From contig NYVQ01000021.1 of NCBI GenBank assembly GCA_002684695.1, positions 26,637 to 35,700 of the forward strand: a stretch of 9,064 bases of DNA, written 5' to 3'. A program made the position numbers and the translations under genes. Under the pieces are notes generated by a model. It was not told where the DNA came from and ran no database searches. It saw nothing but the letters and a program-made list of their open reading frames with translations. This stretch comes from SAR116 cluster bacterium. GTDB taxonomy: Bacteria; Pseudomonadota; Alphaproteobacteria; Puniceispirillales; GCA-002684695. Shown here in pieces: positions 1 to 6,462 of this stretch. Each line of letters opens with the position of its first letter. Position 1 is the stretch's first letter.

Positions 1-539
1 TCTTTAGTTTGATGAAGATCTTTTGAAAGAGGATAAACTAATAATTCGAATAGGAATAAAATATCGTACTTTGCACATTCATCACCAATTTTTTGAACGT
101 ATTGTTGTTGCGCTTCTATAACTTTTTTTTCAGCATCTGGTCTATACCATGCTAAAACCTTTACAGCGTCAGCTCCCATTCTTTTAATTTTCGATACAGA
201 CCAATTATCTATACTTTGAGATATTCTACCTTCATTTGTATCTAGAAAAATAGAATCTTCCAATGTAACTACTAAACCTTTTTTAGGGTTAAAAATATTC
301 ATTGAATGAGGAATTGCAAAATGAGGATCTAGAAGCAGAGCAGAGCTATATTCTTGAAGGTTTTCAACAAGCATTTTTTTAAATTTAGCAACTTCATCCC
401 AAGGTGCCTCGTTTACATTTAGGTGCTTAGCAATGGGATTTTTAATCGGTGGCCTCTGATCTGTAGCTGTCATTTTAAACACACCATTTTGATCAGCCAG
501 TCTTTTCATTCCCAATAGTTTTCCAGGGCTAAGTTGCAT
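1..539 (-). CDS. LacD-like class I aldolase (ketose-(bis)phosphate aldolase), C-terminus cut by window edge
   Basis: I translated this from the ATG at 539; 179 residues are visible and the frame stays open to the left edge. LacD-type tagatose-1,6-bisphosphate aldolases are about 325 residues long, so just over half is present. They split a ketose phosphate into two three-carbon units in the cytoplasm through a lysine Schiff base. Visible family features are KMTATDQRPPI (about 22-32, the DQR segment near the barrel start), LLLDPHF (68-74), NWSVSKIKRMGADAVKVL (112-129, with K127) and FLFELLVYP (162-170, where E165 probably matches the catalytic Glu). The Schiff-base lysine should lie beyond the edge. 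The start codon shares its A with the kinase stop (TAATG), and AAGGAG lies 10 nt upstream, so the two are probably translationally coupled. E. coli YihT (sulfofructose-phosphate aldolase) is in the same superfamily; the visible half looks closer to LacD. Family call is firm, substrate is not. Confidence 0.82.
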   Translation of the reverse strand, partial: MQLSPGKLLGMKRLADQNGVFKMTATDQRPPIKNPIAKHLNVNEAPWDEVAKFKKMLVENLQEYSSALLLDPHFAIPHSMNIFNPKKGLVVTLEDSIFLDTNEGRISQSIDNWSVSKIKRMGADAVKVLAWYRPDAEKKVIEAQQQYVQKIGDECAKYDILFLFELLVYPLSKDLHQTK

Positions 540-1426
540 TATTTAATTTCTCCTTTTAAAAACCTATTTACATCTATCCTGTTTGGAAACCCTAATCTAC
601 CGCCAAAGCTTTTACATTTAAGTGTTGCAGCAGAGTTGGCAAATTTCACAGCATCAACTTCATTATTTCCTTCAGCAAGGCTTAAAGTAAATGCTCCATG
701 CCAAACATCTCCTGCACCTAAAGTATCTTTTACATCCACTTTATTAACTGGTATATTTACTAATTTAGATCCCTCTAAATAAAATACACCATTTTCACCA
801 TCTGTAACACAAACCCATCCAGATGTATGTTCTTTTACCTTTTTTAAAGCATCTGAGATATTATTTTGTTTTGTAAATGTTTTAAGGCCATGCATTGAAA
901 ATGCTGAATGTGAAGCTATTGCAATAGCATCTAAGCTTACAGTTTCCTCGGCATCTAAAACTCCCGGGCATTTATTATTCCTAGCAACTTTAAGCGTTTC
1001 CATAGCTCCTTCATTCCATCTTGTATCTGCCAAGTAAGCATCATGCTTTTCTATTTCATTTATCCAAGAGGCCTCTGTTGGAAGAGTGAGGTCCCTATAA
1101 TTCATTACCTGCCTTTCCCCATCATTATTAATGTAAACAGATGAAAAGGAGGATTTATGACCATTAAACATTCTAGTATAATCAACATTTACATCTTCAT
1201 CTATAAGACCATTTTTAATTATTTTTCCTATTTCATCTTTTCCAAGTCTAGACACAAGTGTCGAGGAGCCTGCTAATCTTGAAATAGCAACTGCAGCATT
1301 AGCAGCTATTCCTCCACCAGAAATAGAAGAGTCGTTAGCTCTATATTTTTCGTATAATTTGGGGATTTCATCTATTTGGAAAATAAAATCAATAACTGAA
1401 ACACCAGTGACTAAGACTTTTTTCAT
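539..1426 (-). CDS. PfkB/ribokinase-family sugar kinase, YihV (sulfofructose kinase)-like
   Basis: This 295-residue cytoplasmic kinase has the usual PfkB length and layout. An N-terminal glycine-rich substrate segment (SGGGIAANAAVAISRL, 36-51) is followed by the C-terminal anion-hole/catalytic motif DTLGAGDVWHGAF (234-246, base D240). It would phosphorylate a ketose on a terminal hydroxyl using ATP. Compared with E. coli YihV as I remember it, several unusual stretches match: KYRAND (27-32), GERQVMNY (103-110), YLADTRWNEGA (131-141) and TLKCKSFGGRLGFP (268-281). K27, N109 and R136 line up with YihV K27, N109 and R138, which I recall, unchecked, as sulfonate contacts. The ATG lies 1 nt after the peroxidase stop with no clear Shine-Dalgarno, so it may depend on upstream translation. 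The downstream aldolase fits a kinase-then-aldolase ketose route. Tagatose, fructose or another ketose is also possible. Confidence 0.88.
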   Translation of the reverse strand: MKKVLVTGVSVIDFIFQIDEIPKLYEKYRANDSSISGGGIAANAAVAISRLAGSSTLVSRLGKDEIGKIIKNGLIDEDVNVDYTRMFNGHKSSFSSVYINNDGERQVMNYRDLTLPTEASWINEIEKHDAYLADTRWNEGAMETLKVARNNKCPGVLDAEETVSLDAIAIASHSAFSMHGLKTFTKQNNISDALKKVKEHTSGWVCVTDGENGVFYLEGSKLVNIPVNKVDVKDTLGAGDVWHGAFTLSLAEGNNEVDAVKFANSAATLKCKSFGGRLGFPNRIDVNRFLKGEIK

Positions 1427-1427
1427 A

Positions 1428-2771
1428 TTAATCTACAGATAACCCACTAGGTACATTTTCTGGTCTTCCAATGGGTCTATTGTTACCATTTCTATCAGTA
1501 AGTGCATTTAAAAATTCTATGATTTTATCTATTTCCAAGTCTGTTAATTCAACTTTTTCTATATCAATTCTGGATAGTAATCTTTTTTGCTCTCTTTTAT
1601 CCTTAAAAACAACAAAATCTATTGCTTCAAGCCATTTAGCAGGAGTTAGATTTGCTTTATCTGGTGACCAACTTTCATGCATTTTTTTTGGATTTAAATG
1701 ATGCTTAATAATACCTTTTAAAGTTGGGTAAGCACCATTATGTCCATATGGTGCTGTAAGGGAAATATTTCTTAAAGATGGAGTTTTGAACTTATACATA
1801 TCGTTAATGTCATCACTCTCACCCATTCTCCCGACATCCCTTGTATAGGGATCAAATCTTCTTGTTCTTCCAGGTCCAAATTGTGGTAGAGCTATGGAAT
1901 AAAATTTTTGGTCAGTAAATAAAGATCCAGAATGGCAAGATGAACAATTAGCTTTACCATAGAATAACTCCATCCCTTCTATTTGCTTCTTTGAAAGAGC
2001 ATTTTCATTTCCATTAAGATAATCATCAAATGGTGTATCGTAAGAAGCCCACTCAGAAACCACAAAAGCTGCTATTGCATTTACAATATGTGAAATTTTT
2101 ATATCTCTAAAATCATTAATATCATCATAAGCATATTTGAAAAGTTCAACATATTTTTGGTTGGATCTAATTCTATTTGTTATAGCTGGCCATGCAGTAT
2201 CAATTTTTCTATGCGAAAGACCTATGATTTCATTTTCTCCAAAGTTGCCAGCCATTTCAAATTGTTTTGTCATTGGAAAAAGTGCTTGAACAGCGAGAAT
2301 ATTATCTAGATCCTCTGGAAGCCACTCTTCTGCTGGTGTATTAAATTTATTTCCATAAATATTTGATATGCTTATACTTCCGTCATGAAGCAAGGTACTA
2401 ACTTCTTTGGCACCAAGGTTCCAAAGACTAGATGAATTCCTTGGAACTCTTTTTTTAATTCTATTAATACCTACGCCTGGATTTCTTTCTGGACCTACCC
2501 CATTACCTCCTTCACCTATTCCAAGAGACAAACCGTCAGAGCTTCCAAAATCATGGTGATGACAAGTTCCACAGGAAATATTTTGGTTGCCAGAAAGTAT
2601 TTTATCATAAAATAATAGACTTCCTAACTTTGCTTTTTTAGGATCAGAATAATGGAAGTCACTCTTTTTAAGAGGTTCCGGTAATTCTATTGAATAAGAT
2701 TTATTTATGGTTAAAAAAACAATTAAAATAGCGGTAAATGGGAGGATATGCTGAAAAAAACTATCAAATAT
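1428..2771 (-). CDS. Di-heme cytochrome c peroxidase, MauG/CCP family, exported; start codon unresolved
   Basis: Numbered from an ATA codon at 2771, this is a 447-residue periplasmic di-heme c-type protein. Heme sites are CGTCH (67-71) and CSSCH (276-280). Other family features are the Gly-rich GIGEGGNGVG after heme 1, LLHDGS (127-132), the inter-domain segment before heme 2, and FKTPSLRNISLTAPYGHNGAYPTL (328-351). Family members reduce peroxide or oxidise protein or small-molecule partners. A signal peptide is evident: KK just upstream of the numbered start, a hydrophobic run to about residue 22, and SYS before IELPEP. No in-frame ATG or GTG, and no TTG near the signal peptide, can serve as start; the closest upstream in-frame TTG is at 2858, inside the opposite Sel1 gene. 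The boundary given is therefore approximate, and an AUU/AUA start or an indel is possible. Only 1 nt separates its stop from the sugar kinase, so they are probably co-transcribed. Confidence 0.85.
   Translation of the reverse strand: MFDSFFQHILPFTAILIVFLTINKSYSIELPEPLKKSDFHYSDPKKAKLGSLLFYDKILSGNQNISCGTCHHHDFGSSDGLSLGIGEGGNGVGPERNPGVGINRIKKRVPRNSSSLWNLGAKEVSTLLHDGSISISNIYGNKFNTPAEEWLPEDLDNILAVQALFPMTKQFEMAGNFGENEIIGLSHRKIDTAWPAITNRIRSNQKYVELFKYAYDDINDFRDIKISHIVNAIAAFVVSEWASYDTPFDDYLNGNENALSKKQIEGMELFYGKANCSSCHSGSLFTDQKFYSIALPQFGPGRTRRFDPYTRDVGRMGESDDINDMYKFKTPSLRNISLTAPYGHNGAYPTLKGIIKHHLNPKKMHESWSPDKANLTPAKWLEAIDFVVFKDKREQKRLLSRIDIEKVELTDLEIDKIIEFLNALTDRNGNNRPIGRPENVPSGLSVD
2740..2745 (+). promoter_or_regulatory. 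Ribosome binding site of the Sel1 gene, unusually close
   Basis: GGGAGG is a near-perfect Shine-Dalgarno sequence but ends only 2 nt before the ATG at 2748. The next in-frame codon, CTG at 2751, would have a 5 nt spacer. The site also lies within the region that codes the peroxidase signal peptide on the other strand. Confidence 0.5.
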
Positions 2772-3233
2772 TTTTTTATAGTATTTTGTTTTATTCCAAG
2801 CATTGTATTTGGTGAAATTGAGAATGCCAGAGACTTGATGGAAGAGGGTAAGTTTCAAGAAGCTATGCAGGAATTGCTGCCAGCTGCTAGATCTGGAAAT
2901 GCTGAAGCAGAGGAGCTTATTGGCATTATGTATGCTATGGGTCTTGGTGTTGAAAGAGACGATATCAGAGCATTCGAATGGTACTTGAGGTCTTCCTTGA
3001 AAGGACATCCCGGAGCTCAATCTGGAATAGGTTGGTACTACGAAATTGGTAGAGGACTGCCAGCCCCAGATCTTATTAGGGCTTACACTTGGTATGTACT
3101 TTCCGCGATTGGTGGGGACCCAGACGCTGCTATTTCTCAAGAAGAGGTTATTAAAAAGATGACACCTGAAGAAATTGAAAAAGCACATATTCTAATTGAC
3201 GATTATAAGGCCTGGATTTATCCATTCCAATGA
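2748..3233 (+). CDS. Secreted Sel1-repeat (TPR-like) protein
   Basis: This small 161-residue protein has a signal peptide (MLKKTIKYFFIVFCFIPSIVFG, cleavage probably after G22) and about two Sel1-like repeats. The repeats at roughly 50-85 (NAEAEELIGIMYAMGLGVERD..AFEWY) and 86-121 (HPGAQSGIGWYYEIGRGL..RAYTWY) show the A-x2-x-L/I-G-x2-Y-x2-G-x-G pattern with the following A-x-x-W-Y helix. Before them lies a short helical segment (ARDLMEEGKFQEAMQEL). Sel1 proteins are alpha-solenoid scaffolds for protein-protein contacts, here in the periplasm. The specific function is unknown. The gene is transcribed divergently from the peroxidase, and its first bases probably overlap that gene's 5' end. A hairpin terminator follows its stop directly. 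The coherent repeat pattern shows that this strand, not the antisense frame, is coding here. GGGAGG sits only 2 nt before the ATG, so initiation at the CTG at 2751 is conceivable. Confidence 0.85.
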   Translation: MLKKTIKYFFIVFCFIPSIVFGEIENARDLMEEGKFQEAMQELLPAARSGNAEAEELIGIMYAMGLGVERDDIRAFEWYLRSSLKGHPGAQSGIGWYYEIGRGLPAPDLIRAYTWYVLSAIGGDPDAAISQEEVIKKMTPEEIEKAHILIDDYKAWIYPFQ

Positions 3234-3263
3234 AAAAAGGGCAAAAATTAATTTGCCCCTTTT
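3233..3263. terminator. Bidirectional intrinsic terminator between the Sel1 gene and dctP
   Basis: A hairpin with arms GGGCAAA (3239-3245) and TTTGCCC (3252-3258) around the loop AATTAA is flanked by an A run on the left and TTTT on the right. It therefore has a U-tract in both reading directions. Placed just after the Sel1 stop and 5 nt from the dctP stop at 3268, it can end both convergent transcripts. The extended A/T arms pair across a single bulged C at 3259. Confidence 0.85.
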
Positions 3264-3267
3264 AGTT

Positions 3268-4329
3268 TTAATTTAAATCTTTACTATATGCATCAGACAT
3301 TGCTGCTTCTGCATCTGCAACCGCTGAAGTAAGTGCATTAAATACTTCTGGTCCACCTTTAACATTAGATTTGAACCAATCGTATACAGGTGAGGCAGCT
3401 TCTTTAAACATTGCCTTTTGTGCTGGTGAAGGAACATAAAGATTCCCACCTCCTGCAACAAAATCCTCATATGCTTGAATTGATTTTCTTTTAGGTGAAG
3501 CAAATGTGGCTTGTTGTAATGCATAGAATCCATCTGTTATTACTCTTTGGAGTTCTTTAGGCATTGACTGATACTTTGCGTTATTCATCCACCATAACGC
3601 ACCCATATAAGCATGACCGTCAAGAGTTACATATTGAAGCCCAGCATCTGGAAATTTCATATTCATGATATCTGTTATTCCATTTTTTGATCCTTCAACA
3701 ACTCCAGTTTGAAATGAAGTAAATAACTCAGGCCATGGAATAGGAGTAGGTGAGGCACCTAAGGCTTTAACTAAAACTTGAGGTAAATCTGCGACTACTG
3801 TTCTAATTTTAAGACCTTTCATATCTGAAGGTTCTGCAATCTGCCTTTTAGTGTTCGCAAAATTTCTCCATCCACCAGTATTTCCAATTGTCATTAATCT
3901 AATAGTGTCCCCAGAATCTTTTAATGCCATTGATCTCACAGTTCTGACAAAATCACTTTGCATTACATCTTCTGCAATTCTGTCATCAGCCATTAAATAG
4001 GGTAAATCAAGAACCTGAACATATGGGAATACACCAGCTGCACCTCCTGAAGTAGAGATATAAATATCTATACTGCCATCTGATACACCTTGTAGACATT
4101 CTGCACCTTTAGAACATAATTGAGTGCCAACAAATAGTTCAACTGATATTGCACCATTTGAGGCTGATTCAACATAGTTTTTGAATACAATCGATCCATC
4201 ATAGTCTTCATCTTGATCATTAGAATTCATAGTCATTCTTAAATTATAATCTGCAGCCATTGCAGAAACTGAAAGACCAACTACTCCAGCTAATATCAAA
4301 AATGATTTTAATATTTTATTTAGAAACAA
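3268..4329 (-). CDS. dctP: TRAP transporter substrate-binding protein, DctP family
   Basis: A 353-residue periplasmic solute receptor that hands an organic acid to the DctQM membrane pair. The signal peptide is residues 1 to about 26, ending AMAA before DYNLRM. DctP-family features are VGTQL and GVSDGSIDIYIS (67-92), VLDLPYLM (106-113), WRNFANTKR (154-162), GLKIRTVVAD (172-181) and PWPELFTSFQTGVVEGSKNG (198-217). R176 in KIRT is the position that normally clamps the ligand carboxylate in this family, which implies an anionic ligand. C72 and C78 (C-x5-C) may form a disulfide. The start is TTG at 4329, supported by GGGAGG 5 nt upstream and the signal peptide directly after it. It is the last gene of the dctQ-dctM-dctP operon, 51 bp beyond dctM, and its own strong ribosome site may allow higher receptor synthesis. 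The exact ligand cannot be read from sequence. Confidence 0.93.
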   Translation of the reverse strand: MFLNKILKSFLILAGVVGLSVSAMAADYNLRMTMNSNDQDEDYDGSIVFKNYVESASNGAISVELFVGTQLCSKGAECLQGVSDGSIDIYISTSGGAAGVFPYVQVLDLPYLMADDRIAEDVMQSDFVRTVRSMALKDSGDTIRLMTIGNTGGWRNFANTKRQIAEPSDMKGLKIRTVVADLPQVLVKALGASPTPIPWPELFTSFQTGVVEGSKNGITDIMNMKFPDAGLQYVTLDGHAYMGALWWMNNAKYQSMPKELQRVITDGFYALQQATFASPKRKSIQAYEDFVAGGGNLYVPSPAQKAMFKEAASPVYDWFKSNVKGGPEVFNALTSAVADAEAAMSDAYSKDLN

Positions 4330-4334
4330 AAGTT

Positions 4335-4340
4335 CCTCCC
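4335..4340 (-). promoter_or_regulatory. Shine-Dalgarno that fixes the dctP TTG start
   Basis: On the minus strand GGGAGG lies 5 nt before the TTG at 4329-4327. No ATG or GTG lies between it and the signal peptide, so it supports the TTG as the true start. Confidence 0.75.
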
Positions 4341-4380
4341 TTTATAAGTTGAAAGTTTTAATAAGTTTTTTGATAACAGC

Positions 4381-5670
4381 TTATTTAGCGAAGCCTGTCA
4401 ACAACGGAATCGTCATTGATAAAGATGGGAAATAAGTAATTAAAAAAATCACTATTATTTCAACAGCTAGGAAGGGTAAAATGGCTTTAGCTATTGTTTC
4501 AACTTTTTCTCCTGAAACAGAAGAGGCGACAAATAAAACTAGTCCCATTGGAGGGGTAGCAAGTCCAACAGTCAAATTCACCGACATAATTATTGCAAAG
4601 TGAACTGGGTGGACCCCTAAATCTGTAAATACAGGTCCTAAAATTGGACCTAAAATAATAATTGCAGGTCCTGCATCAAGAAACATTCCAACTACAAATA
4701 ATAAAATATTTATTAAAAATAGAAGTATATAAGGATTATCACTCAGTGATAAAACAAAATCAGCCAAATACTCAGGCGCATGGGATAAACTAACAACTGT
4801 TTTAAAAGCCATTGCTGCACCGACTAATAATAATACTACAGATGAAACTAAAGCTGCCTTTTGAAAAACTTTAGGTATATCTCTAACTTCTAAAGTTTTT
4901 AAAACAAATAAACCTATAAATAGAGCATATGCAGCAGCAACAGCAGACGCTTCTGTTGGAGTAAAAATACCCCCAAGAATGCCTCCCAAAATGATTACTG
5001 GTGTCATCAAAGGGAAAAAAGCTTTTAAGGATGCTTTACCTCTATCTCCCCAGCTATATTTCTCAGTTGCAGGTGGAAAATTATATCTATTTGCCATCAA
5101 CCTTACTACAACCATCAAACTTACACCAACCAAAATACCTGGAACTACACCAGCTAAAAATAGTGCTGCTACACTTTCACCCATCACATAAGCATAAATA
5201 ATCATAATACCTGATGGAGGAATTATTGGTCCAATAACAGAACTAGCCGCTGTAATGGCAGCTGCGAATCTTTTTGAATATCCTTGTTTTTCCATTGCAG
5301 GAATTAACATTGAACCAATTGCTGATGTGTCCGCTACAGCTGAACCTGATAGACCTGCAAAAAGAATAGATGAAAGGATATTTACATGAGCTAATCCACC
5401 TCTTAAGTGTCCCATCATTGCTTGGCTAAATTCAACTAATCTAAGAGTTATGCCACCTCTATTCATTAATTCCCCAGCTAACATAAAAAATGGGATAGCC
5501 ATTAGTGGAAAACTATCAATACCATTATAAATATTTCTATAGAGCATAGCGGCATCTCTGGCTTGTCCATTTAACCACAATAATATTCCTGGAGCAGCTA
5601 GAAGACTAAAAAAAACTGGAAGCCCAATTAAAAGAAAAATTAAAAAGAGAGGTAAGAACCATACTAACAT
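4381..5670 (-). CDS. dctM: TRAP transporter large permease, DctM family
   Basis: This 429-residue integral membrane protein is the ion-coupled transport subunit of the TRAP system. It is hydrophobic nearly throughout, consistent with about 11-12 membrane segments. DctM signatures include GLPVFFSLLAAPGILLW near the N-terminus, SFPLMAIPFFMLAGELMNRGGIT, SGSAVADTSAIGSMLIPAMEKQGYS, SSVIGPIIPPSGIMIIYA, GGIFTPTEASAVAAAYALFIG and TVGLATPPMGLVLFVASSVSGE. I place the start at the ATG at 5670, because AGGGG (5678-5682) lies 7 nt upstream of it; a TTG two codons earlier, at 5676, would overlap the dctQ stop but has almost no spacer. Either way dctQ and dctM are adjacent or overlapping, as is usual for a coupled TRAP pair. 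Confidence 0.95.
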   Translation of the reverse strand: MLVWFLPLFLIFLLIGLPVFFSLLAAPGILLWLNGQARDAAMLYRNIYNGIDSFPLMAIPFFMLAGELMNRGGITLRLVEFSQAMMGHLRGGLAHVNILSSILFAGLSGSAVADTSAIGSMLIPAMEKQGYSKRFAAAITAASSVIGPIIPPSGIMIIYAYVMGESVAALFLAGVVPGILVGVSLMVVVRLMANRYNFPPATEKYSWGDRGKASLKAFFPLMTPVIILGGILGGIFTPTEASAVAAAYALFIGLFVLKTLEVRDIPKVFQKAALVSSVVLLLVGAAMAFKTVVSLSHAPEYLADFVLSLSDNPYILLFLINILLFVVGMFLDAGPAIIILGPILGPVFTDLGVHPVHFAIIMSVNLTVGLATPPMGLVLFVASSVSGEKVETIAKAILPFLAVEIIVIFLITYFPSLSMTIPLLTGFAK

Positions 5671-5672
5671 TT

Positions 5673-6245
5673 TCAAGCCCCTAGATTTTCTTTATCAATA
5701 TCATTGGGGATTTTGATATTATGATCGCAAATTATAATAATTTTCTTAAGGATTAATTCAATGTTAACTGAAATATGTAAAAATATTCCTACTGGAAGAG
5801 ACATATACATCCAAGCTAATTTTAGAGCTTTTACTTCTCCTCCAATAAGGTGTAAGGGAATTTTTATTGAGGACGAATTAAATATCCATCCAATCTTGAC
5901 ATGCTGTAATCCTAATTGAAATCCAATAATTAAAATAACTAAAGATAAACTTAACAGCAATATAACTAATAAACTTTCTATTATTTTAGGTAATAGCTGA
6001 GGAAGCATTTCAATAGATACAAAACCTCCCCACCTATAAGCAGATGGTGCTATTAATCCTGTCATCCATAACATAAGAAAACGAGCTAATTCATCTGGCC
6101 AAGGGAGAGCATTATTAAGGATGTATCTGAAGAAAACTTGAAGTAGTATTACTAATACCATAATAAATATGGCTACCCATGCTATTTGACGCCCAACTCT
6201 TAAGAGAACAGTATTAAAAAACTCCAAAAGCTTAAAAATTTTCAA
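5673..6245 (-). CDS. dctQ: TRAP transporter small permease, DctQ family
   Basis: This roughly 190-residue membrane protein is the small TRAP subunit, which partners DctM and docks the receptor. It has four hydrophobic segments, the first at about residues 20-43. The DctQ signature NALPWPDELARFLMLWMTGLIAPSAYRWGGFVSIE follows (about 45-79), including the W-x-D-E-x-A-R core. It is first in the dctQ-dctM-dctP operon and ends next to the dctM start. The start is uncertain: TTG at 6245 has no Shine-Dalgarno at normal distance, whereas an in-frame ATT at 6257 has GGGAG 6 nt upstream (6264-6268). Starting there would add four residues (ISFL). The C-terminal tail (ICDHNIKIPNDIDKENLGA) is polar. Confidence 0.92.
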   Translation of the reverse strand: MKIFKLLEFFNTVLLRVGRQIAWVAIFIMVLVILLQVFFRYILNNALPWPDELARFLMLWMTGLIAPSAYRWGGFVSIEMLPQLLPKIIESLLVILLLSLSLVILIIGFQLGLQHVKIGWIFNSSSIKIPLHLIGGEVKALKLAWMYMSLPVGIFLHISVNIELILKKIIIICDHNIKIPNDIDKENLGA

Positions 6246-6399
6246 TAAAAATGAAATCTTTTACTCCCAAAATCAAAATAAATCGCTAACGTTGTAACTA
6301 TTAACTTAAAATTTGTTAAAGTCTAATATAAGATTTTAAAATTAATTATAGTATTATAAAAAATTAAAGTACATTGAGCAAAATGCCAACTTATCCTAG

Positions 6400-6414
6400 T
6401 TAAGACAATCTTAA
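6400..6414. promoter_or_regulatory. Perfect 6-3-6 inverted repeat, candidate operator
   Basis: TTAAGA, spacer CAA, TCTTAA: both arms match exactly. It lies 48 bp before the Gfo/Idh/MocA start, where a dimeric repressor could control one or both divergent units. The arms are A/T-rich and no regulator gene is in the window, so this is only a candidate. Confidence 0.4.
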
Positions 6415-6450
6415 TAAAAAAATTTTATTTTCAAAGCTAAGTATTAATTG

Positions 6451-6455
6451 AAGGA
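6451..6455 (+). promoter_or_regulatory. Shine-Dalgarno that fixes the start of the Gfo/Idh/MocA gene
   Basis: AAGGA lies 7 nt before the ATG at 6463. The upstream in-frame TTG at 6448 would place this ribosome site inside the coding region, so the ATG is preferred. Confidence 0.7.
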
Positions 6456-6462
6456 AATTAAG

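Larger units (their letters stand above)
6246..6462. promoter_or_regulatory. Divergent promoter region between the TRAP operon and the Gfo/Idh/MocA gene
   Basis: These 217 bp, very AT-rich, separate two divergently transcribed units and must hold promoters for both. Several -10-like hexamers occur on each strand but none pairs with a convincing -35 box, so I do not assign any. An inverted repeat at 6400-6414 is the clearest operator candidate. I see no coding frame or riboswitch-like structure here. Confidence 0.6.

Noticed and set aside
534..782. An 82-codon plus-strand open frame.
   Set aside because: It lies wholly opposite the PfkB kinase and includes the antisense of conserved kinase motifs; there is no ribosome site or recognisable domain.
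2772..3188. A long N-terminal extension of the peroxidase frame, opening at an ATG at 3188.
   Set aside because: It is antisense to the Sel1 gene, whose repeats and signal peptide are clear, and would bury the peroxidase signal peptide behind more than 100 residues of sequence that looks like no protein family.
4330..4380. Repeated AACTT-like words in the dctM-dctP gap, considered as a regulatory or repeat element.
   Set aside because: The copies are short, irregularly spaced and A/T-rich, and form no stable hairpin; only the Shine-Dalgarno is supported.
4979..5201. Two overlapping plus-strand open frames of 66-70 codons.
   Set aside because: Both are antisense to dctM, low in complexity, and have no independent support.
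6288..6293. AACGTT, the core of many LacI-family operators.
   Set aside because: The flanking bases do not continue the symmetry beyond the central 6 bp, so it is not distinguishable from chance.
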